Shown here: in pieces, positions 28,334-36,782 of the stretch | Numbering within the stretch: position 1 is the stretch's first letter | Layout: each line of letters begins with the position of its first letter | NCBI RefSeq assembly: GCF_036077095.1 | Contig: NZ_CP107960.1 | Coordinates: forward strand, 186,001 to 250,000 | Reading direction: 5' to 3' | DNA from: Streptomyces sp. NBC_00376 | GTDB taxonomy: Bacteria > Actinomycetota > Actinomycetes > Streptomycetales > Streptomycetaceae | Length of the DNA stretch: 64,000 nucleotides | Position numbers and translations under genes: made by a program | Notes under the pieces: generated by a model | What the model was told of the DNA's origin: nothing | The model's input: only the letters and a program-made list of their open reading frames with translations | Databases searched by the model: none

Positions 28334-29437
28334 TCAGCCTCCTGCCGAGACGCGCCGTACGACCTTGCCCTGCCCGTCCGCCTCCAGATAGGCGGTGCCT
28401 TCGGAGCCGGTCACGGAGACCCTGAGGGCCACCCTGCCGGTGAGGCGGTCGGCGGTGAGCTGCCAGGTGCGCGGGGAGCCGATGCCGAGCGTGGTCGTGG
28501 CCTCCTTCACCAGGGCGGGAACACGGTCGTACGGCGGGGAATCCAGGTCGAGTCGGGAGGCCGCCTGGGTGCCGGTGGGGGCGAAGACGACCGTCAGCAG
28601 GCGTTCCTGTACGACGACGGTGAGCACCCGCTGCTTGTCCTCGCCCTTGGCGAGCGCGGCGACGGAACGGCCCAACCTGCCCTCGTCCAGGAAGGATTGA
28701 CCGGGGCCGAGGGCCACCGTGCCGGACGCCGACGACACGGTGGTCGTGGACGACGGGGAGGTGCTGGAGGAGGAGACCGACGGCCGCGCGGTATCGGTGT
28801 CGTCCTGGTCGAACAGGTCCGCGCGGAACAACAGGACGACCAGGGCCGCGCCGAGCAGCAGACCGAGGAACCCGACCAGGGTGGCACCGCAGCCTTCCAA
28901 GGGGTCGCTCGCCCGGGCCGGTCCGGGTGCCGAGTCGAGGCGGGCCGAGGCGGCCCGTTCCTCCCAGTCCGGTGTCGGTCGTTTGACGATCCTCACCTTC
29001 AGCGGCCGGTCCGGCGGGTACTGGGCGACCAGGATGCCGCGCGGCCGGTAGTCGGGCAGGTCGGCGAGGTTGATGTCCTGCGTGAACTCGACGCGGTACG
29101 CCGGTGCGTCGTCCGGTGCGACTGTGAGGTCGAACTTCACCGGTATGTCGCTCGTCTCACCCCCGACGGCCTCCAGGCCCTCGATCATCGCGAGGGCCAG
29201 GTGCGGCGGGATCGCCGCTTCCCGGGCGCGCCTCGGCATGCCGGCGAGGTAGCGGATCAGGACGTAGACCGCGAGCAAGCACGCTCCCCCGACAATCAGC
29301 GGCTCGTTCTCAATGACGATCCCGACGACGCCGGCCGCCAGGGACGCCCCCGTCACGCCGCCCGTGAGGAACCCCCGGGCAAGCGCGACGGGCCTGTTGT
29401 GCGTGGGCGGCGGCGCGGCGCTCGTGGTGATCGTCAT
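28334..29437 (-). CDS. Hypothetical membrane protein, 367 aa
   Basis: From the ATG at 29437 the protein has two helices at about 20-62 and a cytoplasmic domain with a PPHLALAMIEGLEAVGGETS segment. One further helix (TLVGFLGLLLGAALVVLLFR) precedes a Ser/Thr-rich linker of about 25 residues and an extracytoplasmic C-terminal domain. No strong ribosome binding site is seen. It is the first of three same-strand genes. No family was recognised. Confidence 0.65.
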   Translation of the reverse strand: MTITTSAAPPPTHNRPVALARGFLTGGVTGASLAAGVVGIVIENEPLIVGGACLLAVYVLIRYLAGMPRRAREAAIPPHLALAMIEGLEAVGGETSDIPVKFDLTVAPDDAPAYRVEFTQDINLADLPDYRPRGILVAQYPPDRPLKVRIVKRPTPDWEERAASARLDSAPGPARASDPLEGCGATLVGFLGLLLGAALVVLLFRADLFDQDDTDTARPSVSSSSTSPSSTTTVSSASGTVALGPGQSFLDEGRLGRSVAALAKGEDKQRVLTVVVQERLLTVVFAPTGTQAASRLDLDSPPYDRVPALVKEATTTLGIGSPRTWQLTADRLTGRVALRVSVTGSEGTAYLEADGQGKVVRRVSAGG

Positions 29438-29484
29438 ACGGGCGATTGTGCTGGGTTCAGGCGACGTCCGGTAGACCTCTCTCG

Positions 29485-29604
29485 CCAAGGGCGTTCGGCG
29501 GTCCTGCCGATACCGATGCCGTACGACCGAAGGGTGTTCGCGTTGTCGAGCAAGTCGAGGAACACGTCCGCCGCCGTACGGACGGTCAGCGCCTTCCCGA
29601 CCAC
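29485..29604 (-). pseudogene. Tyrosine recombinase N-terminal fragment
   Basis: About 40 residues (KALTVRTAADVFLDLLDNAN, then TLRSYGIGIGRTAERPW) match the SAM-like N-terminal domain of XerC/phage-type integrases. The catalytic domain is absent. It abuts the phosphotransferase relic on the other strand. Confidence 0.55.
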
Positions 29605-29614
29605 CCGCTTCCAG

Positions 29615-30121
29615 CGCTGGACCGACCCCCAGGTGGCCGCCGCCGGCTCCCTGCTCCGCGCCTTCCACGACGCCACCCGCGGCAGCCGCCTGACCGGCCG
29701 GCACCCCGTGGTCTGCCACCACGACCCGGGGCCGAACAACACGGTCTTCGCAGACGACATCCCGGTCGCCTTCATCGACTTCGACACCGCTGCCCCCGGC
29801 GATCCCCTCGAAGACCTCGGCTACACGGCCTGGACCTGGTGCATCTCCTCCAAGCCCGACGCCCCGCCCGCTACCGTCCAGGCCGCACAGCTACGCATCC
29901 TCGCCGACGTGTACGGGCTCGACGCCACCTCCCGCTCCAGCCTCATCGATGCCGCGCTCGACCGCCAGACCCGCAACGCCCAGTGCTGGCGCAGCCACCT
30001 CGCGCGCCCGTCCCCACGTGTCGCCGATGACCACGAGATCACCGGCCGAATCCGGTGGTCCGAGCGGGAACACGCCTACACCTCGGCCAACCGCGCGACC
30101 TTCGACGCAGCCCTGCACTGA
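29615..30121 (+). pseudogene. Aminoglycoside/choline phosphotransferase-like, 5'-truncated
   Basis: The C-terminal 168 residues of an APH-fold kinase remain. The catalytic loop HHDPGPNNTVF and the metal-binding IDFDTAAPGDPLEDL are intact, but the nucleotide-binding N-lobe is missing, replaced at its left by integrase debris on the opposite strand. It cannot be functional as it stands. Confidence 0.75.
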
Positions 30122-30164
30122 CACCCACCCGATCCACCCGCCTACCCGATCAGCAGGCCCTTCA

Positions 30165-30224
30165 GTGCCTGACGCTGTCGAGGATCTTGAAATCTGGAGC
30201 TGCCGATCACGACGGGCATGGCGA
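30165..30224 (+). repeat. Long outer inverted repeat, left arm
   Basis: This arm pairs with 31774-31833 in inverted orientation. The block GATCTTGAAATCTGGAGC plus TGCCGA is identical in both, and the flanking parts differ at a few positions. It resembles the terminal repeat of a transposon not otherwise identified. Confidence 0.75.
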
Positions 30225-30413
30225 GTCACGCCGGCATCACAGACCACGAACGATGCGTTCGCCCAACGGTCACCAGGACGATGGCAGGTTCTTCACAGGG
30301 CGCACAACCTGAAGCCGACCCCTCTGAGCGGGTAAAACGCACCGCCTAAGGCTTGTCCCGCAATTGATCTCGGAGTGGCCAGGCGCGATGCTGTCCCAGT
30401 TCGGTCCGTTCGC

Positions 30414-31181
30414 CTATCCGGCGAGGACGAGGTTGTGCAGGCGGGCAATGCCGGCCATGGCGTGGTGGACGCCGTCTCCTCTCAGGCGGCAGTCGCGCAG
30501 AATCTTCCAGGTCTTCATGCGGGCGAAGGCGTGCTCGACGCGGGCCCGGACCTGTTTGTGTGAACGGTTGTGCTCCTGCTTCCAGTCGGGCAGGTCCTCG
30601 CCTTTGCGTCGCCGGTGGGGCATGACGAGTCCGGTGCCCGGATAGCCCCCGTCAGCGATCGTCGTGGTGGTGCCGACGGCGGCCTTGGCACCGGATTCCT
30701 CCCATGCCTTGCAGTCGTTGCGGTTGCCGGGCAGAGGCTGGCCAACCAGGACGACGAGCCGGGTGTCGGCGTCGATGACGACCTGGTGATTGGTTGAGTA
30801 CCGGTAGTTCTTGGACTGCTCAGCCACTGTGTGGTCCCGGGTGGGCACCAAGGTGCCGTCCACGATGAGCACGGTGTCCTTCCGGAACCGCTTGCGCGGC
30901 TGGAGTGCGAGCAACGGGCCGAGATGGTCGATGATGCGGTCTGCCGCCGACTTCGACACCCCGAACAGCGGGGCAAGCTGGCGCATCGTCAAGTTCGTGC
31001 GCCAGTACACCGCGATCAACAACGCTCGGTCTTCCAGCGGAAGACCCCATGGACGCCCCTTGCGGATCGCGTCCGCTCCGTCGCGCCGAAGCGCGGTCAC
31101 CAACTTGGCGAACTGGCGCGGGCTCAGCCCGGTGAACGGGCCTATCCAAGACGGCTCTGACGCCGTGATCACACCAGCCAC
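30414..31181 (-). CDS. IS5-family (DDE_Tnp_4) transposase
   Basis: The protein has 255 residues and appears intact. A helix-turn-helix region (LTMRQLAPLFGVSKSAADRI) is followed by the DDE core: D in VLIVDGTLVPTRDH, D in TTIADGGYPGTGL and E in RARVEHAFARMKTW. The GTG start (MAGVITASEPSWIG) is 43 bases downstream of the passenger gene's stop. Confidence 0.85.
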   Translation of the reverse strand: MAGVITASEPSWIGPFTGLSPRQFAKLVTALRRDGADAIRKGRPWGLPLEDRALLIAVYWRTNLTMRQLAPLFGVSKSAADRIIDHLGPLLALQPRKRFRKDTVLIVDGTLVPTRDHTVAEQSKNYRYSTNHQVVIDADTRLVVLVGQPLPGNRNDCKAWEESGAKAAVGTTTTIADGGYPGTGLVMPHRRRKGEDLPDWKQEHNRSHKQVRARVEHAFARMKTWKILRDCRLRGDGVHHAMAGIARLHNLVLAG

Positions 31182-31223
31182 GTCATGATCATTCCATCCC
31201 GTCCCGACCGGATGGAAGAGCCG

Positions 31224-31655
31224 TCAAACCTCTGGGATGAAGGACGGCTCGATACCCATCGCAGCGACGCCCTCACGCACAGAGCGGTCGAACTCCTTGA
31301 TCTCCGCCACGAGAACATCCCAGACGATGGGCGAGGTCCAGCAGTCGGGCTGGAAGTCGGAGCCGACTCGCCAACCTCCATCAGAGCCCACGATGCGGAT
31401 CAGTCCCGCATCCGCTTGCATCGAGTCGAACCTGAAACCCTCCTGGCCGGCGAGCGGACTCTGGAGCCAGCGCGCCAGGTGGTAAGCAAGCTCGGCCACG
31501 GGAAACGCTTCCTCGGACCACACCGCCCTCCCCTCTTCCCAGATGGACAGCTCTGCCTCTATGTCGAGGAGAAGCAGCTCCAGGGGAGCCTCGTGTGTGG
31601 CGAGACCGCGCCGCGGCAGATCCGACAGTCCAAAGCTCCGGCAGACGAACCTCAC
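31224..31655 (-). CDS. DUF7878-like protein (passenger gene)
   Basis: The preferred GTG at 31655 has GGAGG seven bases upstream and gives 143 residues (MRFVCRSFGLSDLPRRGLAT). The sequence resembles a streptomycete family (DUF7878) with LLLDIEAELSIWE, VWSEEAFPVAELAYHLARWL and GWRVGSDFQPDCWTSPIVWD, all conserved. Function is unknown. It lies inside the inverted repeats of the IS5-type element. Confidence 0.65.
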   Translation of the reverse strand: MRFVCRSFGLSDLPRRGLATHEAPLELLLLDIEAELSIWEEGRAVWSEEAFPVAELAYHLARWLQSPLAGQEGFRFDSMQADAGLIRIVGSDGGWRVGSDFQPDCWTSPIVWDVLVAEIKEFDRSVREGVAAMGIEPSFIPEV

Positions 31656-31773
31656 CGCTCGGCCTCCATGAAATCCGAGGCCCGCTACACCTCCAGGCCA
31701 TGCAAATGCGGACAACCGTACCAAGTCATGCCGGTCACCCTGCCTGGCACACCATTTGCGGGACAAGCCTTAA

Positions 31774-31833
31774 TCGACATGCCCGTCCTTTTCGGCAGCT
31801 CCAGATTTCAAGATCTCCGACAGTGTCAGGTAC
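31774..31833 (-). repeat. Long outer inverted repeat, right arm
   Basis: This is the inverted partner of 30165-30224. It lies one base outside the right end of the IS5-type element. Confidence 0.75.
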
Positions 31834-31866
31834 TAACGAAGGCCCACCGCAGCCCGGTGCCGTCGC

Positions 31867-33107
31867 TTATCGTGCGCCTGGCTCCCCCTGCTTGCCCAGA
31901 GAGCTCTTCCTCCAGAACGTGAAGGAGAACACTTTCTGCTCGTGCTTGGTCTGCTCGTATTTGAGGGCGCCCTTGGACCCCGACCGGCTCGCGGCTCGGC
32001 GGGCCAACCGGTCGGCATCGTGTGTCAGACTCGCTTGTGCGAGCGAGATCACCAGCATCTCCTGCTGCTCTGTGGTCCAGGTTTCCGTCACGGCGGCGAA
32101 GAGTTGATCGATGACGTCCGTGGCACGCGGGTGCGTCGGGTGATCGCTTTTGTGCAATTGCCTCAGAAGCAGCACGAGTTCGGCGCTGTCGCCGTTGCTG
32201 ATGCAGCCTCACGCCACGGCGTCGACAGCGCGCAGCCGCTGAGCAGCGGCCAGGGCGAGCAGCAGCGGCGCCATGTCCTGCCCAGGTACCGCGCACGCTC
32301 GGGCATACAGGCCGGCTTCCTGTACGACGGCGGAACCCGACTGGTCCAGCACCCGCAGGAACTGCCCCGCGTGACCGGTGGGCTTGTCCGTCAGAGTCTG
32401 CTGGAACACCGCCTCGGCCAGCGACAGCAGTTCACTGCTCTCCAGACAGGTCAGCAGATGCGCGGCTCGCTCGGGACTACCCGTGGCGGTGACCATCCGC
32501 AACACGGCCTCCGCACCGGGGTAGGCCTCGTCCGGATACCGCAGGAGGAACCGTGTCGCGACCGCGGAGTGGCGCATAGAGCCGATCAATGCCTGGGCAG
32601 CCTGCGGAAGATGGTCCGTACTGTACAGACCGGCGATCATGGTGGCCATGGCGTCGGCCGGCCAACGGCTCACCGCCCGGTCCACGACCACGGCGGCGGA
32701 GTCGCTGCGCCTCCCCTGTACCAGCACACGTACCAACGCCAGTACATGCGAGACGCTCCGGTCCTGTGTCGCACAGAGGATCAGGTCAGCTTCCCCGGCC
32801 GTTCCCCGGGCGGTGAAGCACTCAATCACATTGACGACGTCCTTCGCCGCACACCGTTCGGCGACCGCGAGGGCAGTGCCTCAGCATGCTTGTGCCGGCC
32901 CGCTGCGCGCAGGGCGATGGTGAGTTCCGCCGAAATGCGCGGGTTGAGGGAAGCGGTCAACGCCCTCACCTCGCCCGTACCGTTCACGCCGACTTCCGTC
33001 GCCAGTAACAGATCCGGACCGGCCGCCCACGAGGTCAAACTGCCGTCGGAAATCGCCGAGCCCCTCACCACGGAAAGCCAGATCCCGGTGGCCGCGGCAA
33101 CGAACAC
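31867..33107 (-). pseudogene. Helical-repeat membrane-anchored protein, broken
   Basis: It begins with a membrane segment (MFVAAATGIWLSVVRGSAIS, GTG at 33107) and about 80 residues. One frameshift near 32878 leads into a long all-helical region of roughly 30-residue repeats (SVSHVLALVRVLVQGRRSDS; MATMIAGLYSTDHLPQAAQA). An in-frame TGA at 32209 interrupts it before the final 100 residues (LLLRQLHKSDHPTHPRATDV ... SLGKQGEPGAR). Restored, it would be about 410 residues. No family was recognised. It is transcribed away from the coiled-coil gene at 33182. Confidence 0.5.
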
Positions 33108-33181
33108 AGAACGCCGCGCCGCAGATCGCAGCGACCGCTGTAATTCCGGCGCAGCGGGACGGCGGCAACGCGGACAGCCCG

Positions 33182-33471
33182 TTGCTGTCGGCAGCTTCGC
33201 TGGAGGAGATCCTGCGCGCGGTGCGCGAGGTCCTGGCCGAAGAGCTCGCCTCGCTGCGGTCCGCGCTGGAGAAGCAGCCGCCCGCTCTGCTGGCCGGCGT
33301 CCGTGCCGACGTACGGGCACAGCTGGACGGGGTGACGAGTGTGCTGCGCGAGCAACTGGAGGCGGCAGGGAAGGAAACGCGTACCGAGCTGACCTCTCTT
33401 CGCGAGGAGACGGCTGCTCTGCGGGCCGAACTGGAGCAGAACGCGGCCAAGGAAGCGGAGGCAGGAGGTGA
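33182..33471 (+). CDS. Coiled-coil hypothetical protein, 3' end uncertain
   Basis: From the TTG at 33182 the frame gives a strongly helical, heptad-rich protein (SLEEILRAVREVLAEELASL, QLDGVTSVLREQLEAAGKET, ETAALRAELEQNAAKEAEAG). The frame has no stop near the expected end, but a TGA in another frame at 33469-33471 overlaps the next gene's GTG. A small frameshift near the 3' end is therefore likely. The start is uncertain because upstream sequence is also open. No family was recognised. Confidence 0.4.
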
Positions 33472-33905
33472 CTGGGGAGCACAGCGCGCTGCTGCGGGAG
33501 GCGGCCCGGGTCTCGTCCCCGACCGTGCTCTGTCATCGGGACGTGTGGGAGTTCCTCACGGCGCACGCCGGGCGGCAGCCACACTTCCGGGTGCCGGCGC
33601 AGGTCCTGGACAAGGGCGAGGAACGTGTCCGCGCTGCGCTGTCCGGACGGTCGCTCATCGCGTTGCCGATTGCCCTGCACTCGGTCGAGGAAACCGCGGC
33701 CGACGGGGACGGCGACCAGGAGTTGGCCACCGTGCTCTACAAGCGGGTCGCGGAAAGCCTGTCCGGACTCGCCGTGACAGGCAGACCGGTCACCATCACC
33801 ATGGACGACCGCACGCCCTCCGGTGAACTGGACACCCCGGATGAGGCACAGACCAACACAACCGGCGAACAGGCCGATGCCGAGGGCGGTGACAAGAAGG
33901 AGTAG
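33468..33905 (+). CDS. Hypothetical protein, 145 aa
   Basis: The GTG at 33468 is preceded by GGAGG. The protein is soluble, with ALLREAARVSSPTVLCHRDV, FRVPAQVLDKGEERVRAALS and an acidic Thr-rich tail (GELDTPDEAQTNTTGEQADA). No family was recognised. It lies directly after the coiled-coil gene, overlapping its probable stop, and is followed by a terminator. Confidence 0.6.
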   Translation: MTGEHSALLREAARVSSPTVLCHRDVWEFLTAHAGRQPHFRVPAQVLDKGEERVRAALSGRSLIALPIALHSVEETAADGDGDQELATVLYKRVAESLSGLAVTGRPVTITMDDRTPSGELDTPDEAQTNTTGEQADAEGGDKKE

Positions 33906-33930
33906 CCGCAAGCCTGGAACACAGCGTGGG

Positions 33931-33961
33931 GGCCCGCACGGACGAGTAGTCCGTGCGGGCC
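33931..33961 (+). terminator. Perfect hairpin terminator
   Basis: Stem GGCCCGCACGGAC / GTCCGTGCGGGCC (13 base pairs) with loop GAGTA, 26 bases after the stop of the 145-aa gene. Confidence 0.8.
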
Positions 33962-34182
33962 CTCACAGCGTCCTGAGTCATTGACGCCCTGGCGAGCCGG
34001 GGCCACTGACAACGGGGCATGGGCACAGACACCCTGCCCGCAGCGCAGGCCCCGGTCGCCGCGGCCTGGCGGCGGCGCCGATGTTGTACGCGTACAGCAT
34101 TAGGAGCGCTCGCCTTCCTGTCCTCGCCGGACTGTGAGTACGGCACGACATCCTTCGCCTGCGGCATCGTGGGTTCGCAGGC

Positions 34183-34455
34183 TCAGTCGAGCAGGTCGTA
34201 CTCTCCGGGCGTCCAGTCGGCAAAGAGAGTAAGCGCCTTCTCCTTCTCTGCCCGTTCGGGCGTGGTCCCAGTGGCCGGCCACCAGTTCTCGACGTGGTGG
34301 GCGTCGACGAGGACGGATTCACGGTACCCGCCGAAGTCGCCGGGGTCTTCGGCGACACCGATGTGAATGGGTGTGTCGTCGGGCAGGTCCTTGAGCGCTG
34401 CACGGAGCTGCGCAGCGTTCCATACCTGCGGCGCGTGGTCAAAGACGTCGGTCAT
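34183..34455 (-). CDS. DUF6225 family protein
   Basis: The protein has 90 residues from the ATG at 34455. HAPQVWNAAQLRAALKDLPD, IHIGVAEDPGDFGGYRESVL and FADWTPGEYDL match the streptomycete DUF6225 family, small cytoplasmic proteins of unknown function. The length is typical. Confidence 0.75.
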   Translation of the reverse strand: MTDVFDHAPQVWNAAQLRAALKDLPDDTPIHIGVAEDPGDFGGYRESVLVDAHHVENWWPATGTTPERAEKEKALTLFADWTPGEYDLLD

Positions 34456-34792
34456 GGGCACAGAGTGCCGAATCAGGTGGCGTTGCTGGTGGAGACACGG
34501 CTGCACCCCGGGCCAGAACGCTGATCCGGGGTACAGGGGACCGGGGTGAAAAGCTGATCACCGGTGGTGAAACAGGCCCAGCCGGTGGGCACCGTACCGG
34601 GCGGCCGCGAGGTCGGTCCGCGTCGGGGAGGGGCCAGCCTCTCGGGCCAACGGTGTCGACTCTCGCCAATTCGGGGCAGGCGATATCCGTCACCAAGGCC
34701 ACGTCTCCTCGCCGTGGTCCTGGTCGTACCACCGCTGCACCTGCACTGACTGCAGCCGCCACACCTGCGCCAGTGTTCCCCAGCTGCAGGTC
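34456..34792. other. Intergenic stretch, nothing recognised
   Basis: No coding-like frame or RNA gene is apparent between the DUF6225 gene start and the hydrolase stop. Confidence 0.4.
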
Positions 34793-35731
34793 CTACGCGT
34801 CGGCTGCGGCCGGGTCGAGGGAGTCGACATCCTCCATGAAGCTCAGCATCCGGGCGTTGACCACGTCGGGATGGTCGATCTGCGGTCCGTGGCCCGTCGC
34901 GGCGATGATCTCGGCACGGGCCCCGGGGATCAGGCGCGGCACCCGCTCCAACTGCCGTTGCGGGTGTACCAGAAGGCTGCGCTTGCCCATGATGACGTAG
35001 AGCGGGGTCCGGATGGAGCGCAGCGCGTCCTCGGCCAGCGGCAGCGGGGCGGGGCGGCGGATCCTGAAGGCCCGGGCGCCCACCTGGACCCACTTCCGCA
35101 ACTCGGGAACGGCGATGACCGGCTGCTCCAGCCAGGAAGCGAGGCGGGGGCGCAGCGCCTTGGGGGCGAAGCTGGCGAAGAGGCTCACGAAGACCCAGGC
35201 GAAGAAGCGCAGGCCTACCTTCTCCAGGCCGCCGGGGTCGAGGGCGGTGACCGAGGCGAGCCGTCCGGGTCGGCGGTGCGCCTGGTTGAGCACCAGCCAG
35301 CCGCCATATGAGGAGCCGACGAGGTGGACCCGGTCCAGGCCGAGCGCGTCGAGGGCCTCGTCCATCCACTGGGCGGCACGCTCGGGCTGCCACATGGGCT
35401 CGCGGTGGACGCTGCGCCCGGCGTCGCCTGGGGTGTCGAGCGCGTAGACGGGCCGTTCACCGCTGAGCGCGGGGGTGTTGGGGTACCACATCGCCGAGCA
35501 GTAGCCCGCGCCGTGTATCAGGACGACCGGCGTGCGGGATTCGGCGGCGGGGTCCGAGGGGCCGTACCGGTAGACGTGCGTGGTGCCGAAGCTCGTCTCG
35601 ACGTCCGTCTCGGAACGAACGGGTGCGCCCATTGCGTAGAGGACGTCGCTGGCAACGAAGTAGCGGTCGCGCAGGGTGTCGTTGACGTAGCGGCCGACGT
35701 CGCGGCGCACACGGGTCGTGTTCTCGGGCAC
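34793..35731 (-). CDS. Alpha/beta hydrolase
   Basis: The protein has 312 residues from the GTG at 35731 (GGAGG eight bases upstream). The oxyanion segment VVLIHGAGYCSAMW and nucleophile elbow VGSSYGGW (Ser141) are present, as is the catalytic His in ATGHGPQIDHP. A cap region lies between about 165 and 235. The substrate is unknown. It is divergent from a tetR gene with a palindromic operator between them, so it is probably TetR-controlled. Confidence 0.85.
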   Translation of the reverse strand: MPENTTRVRRDVGRYVNDTLRDRYFVASDVLYAMGAPVRSETDVETSFGTTHVYRYGPSDPAAESRTPVVLIHGAGYCSAMWYPNTPALSGERPVYALDTPGDAGRSVHREPMWQPERAAQWMDEALDALGLDRVHLVGSSYGGWLVLNQAHRRPGRLASVTALDPGGLEKVGLRFFAWVFVSLFASFAPKALRPRLASWLEQPVIAVPELRKWVQVGARAFRIRRPAPLPLAEDALRSIRTPLYVIMGKRSLLVHPQRQLERVPRLIPGARAEIIAATGHGPQIDHPDVVNARMLSFMEDVDSLDPAAADA

Positions 35732-35769
35732 GGGGCACCTCCGGGAAGATCCGTTTTCGTAATACGACC

Positions 35770-35797
35770 GTACCATGATGGTGGTACGGCGGTACCA
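35770..35797. promoter_or_regulatory. Predicted TetR operator, three half-sites
   Basis: GTACCA (35770-35775), TGGTAC (35782-35787) and GTACCA (35792-35797) alternate in orientation. They form two overlapping inverted repeats with 6- and 4-base spacers in the 127-base gap between hydrolase and tetR. Confidence 0.65.
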
Positions 35798-35858
35798 TGA
35801 GGGTGTCCGGAGAGAACGGGCGGCGAACCCCACCACCGACGGGCGGAGACACCGGCAC

Positions 35859-36477
35859 ATGCCAAAGCGCGTGGATCACGAGGAGCGGCGCACCCAGATC
35901 GCCGATGCGCTCATCCGGGTCGTGGGGCGGCAAGGACTGCACGCCGTCGGCATGCGTGACGTGGCCGCGGAGGCTGGAGTGTCACTCCGGCTCGTGCAGT
36001 ACTACTTCGAGACCAAGGAGAAGCTGCTCTTCTACGGGGTCCAGCACCTGACCGATCGCTTCACCGCACGGGTGGGCACCTGCCTGGCTGCCGCCGGCTC
36101 GGACCCGGGCCCCGACCATCGAGGCGATCCTCCTGGCGTCCCTCCCCACCGACGAGGAGAGCCGCACCTTCCACCTCCTCCACAGCTCCTACTCGATCCT
36201 GTCCGTAACGGATGAGGCGCTGGGTGCTCAGCCCTTCCTCGACAACCCCGACGCCGCGGAGAACACCCTGACAGGCTTGCTCGAACAGCCCCAGGCATCA
36301 GGCCTGGCCGATCCCGGCGTCGACGCGCGCACGGAGGCGATCAGTCTGCTCGCAATGACGGCGAGCATGGGTACCAGCATCCTCGTGGGCCAGCGGAGTC
36401 CGGAGTCGGCCATCGAGGTACTCCATCACCACCTGGACCGGATCTTCGTGACCGTCGAGACGCCGGCGGTTGGGTAG
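35859..36477 (+). pseudogene. TetR-family regulator with one frameshift
   Basis: From the ATG at 35859 the N-terminal helix-turn-helix is intact (TQIADALIRVVGRQGLHAVG, AEAGVSLRLVQYYFETKEKL). Near 36108 one extra base moves the rest to another frame, TIEAILLASLPTDEESRTFH through VLHHHLDRIFVTVE and the stop at 36477. Removing one base gives a normal regulator of about 205 residues. As it stands only the DNA-binding part and a short tail would be made. Confidence 0.8.
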
Positions 36478-36553
36478 GGCCCAATCCGACGTGCCGTTGC
36501 GGCACTTGTGGCACGCGGATAGTGCGCGGCTCTGAAGGATTCAGGCAACACAC

Positions 36554-36581
36554 AAGGCCCAAGGTCGCCGACCTGGGCCTT
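36554..36581 (-). terminator. Hairpin following the tRNA fragment
   Basis: On the minus strand AAGGCCCAGGTCG pairs with CGACCTTGGGCCTT (one bulge), starting eight bases past the tRNA 3' end. This is a typical tRNA-gene terminator position. Confidence 0.6.
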
Positions 36582-36588
36582 CGTTCAA

Positions 36589-36614
36589 GAGCGGATGACG
36601 GGAATCGAACCCGC
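36589..36614 (-). other. tRNA 3'-end fragment (tRNA-Gly-like), probable attachment site
   Basis: The minus strand reads GCGGGTTCGATTCCCGT followed by CATCCGCTC. This is a T-arm with GTTCGATTC loop and the 3' half of an acceptor stem, resembling actinobacterial tRNA-Gly(GCC). No D-arm, anticodon arm or 5' acceptor strand is found upstream, so only the 3' end is present, as left by integration of an element into a tRNA gene. Confidence 0.6.
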
Positions 36615-36782
36615 TATAAGGCCGACGGGCAATAGGCGCCCGGGAGGTGGCGGGGGCATCAGAACGGCCACGGATCCACGTGATCACGGAGTTCTCTACG
36701 CTCAGTAATCACAGAGTGCGGCCTGGCCGCGTTGCCATTTTGCCTGCTCGAACCCTCCCGGATGGCGGTGCAGGGTGGATCC

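Larger units (their letters stand above)
30347..31772 (-). mobile_element. IS5-type element carrying a passenger gene
   Basis: A perfect 17-base inverted repeat, TAAGGCTTGTCCCGCAA at 30347-30363 and its complement at 31756-31772, encloses an IS5-family transposase and a DUF7878-like gene on the same strand. The right end abuts the outer inverted repeat (31774). The boundaries rest on the repeats alone; no target duplication was confirmed. Confidence 0.6.

Noticed and set aside
27728..30121. 797-codon plus-strand open frame
   Set aside because: Antisense to the DUF3592 and 367-aa membrane genes for most of its length; only the last 168 codons (phosphotransferase relic) are meaningful.
36589..36614. 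Complete tRNA gene
   Set aside because: Only the T-arm and acceptor 3' strand are present; no anticodon arm or 5' strand could be found upstream.
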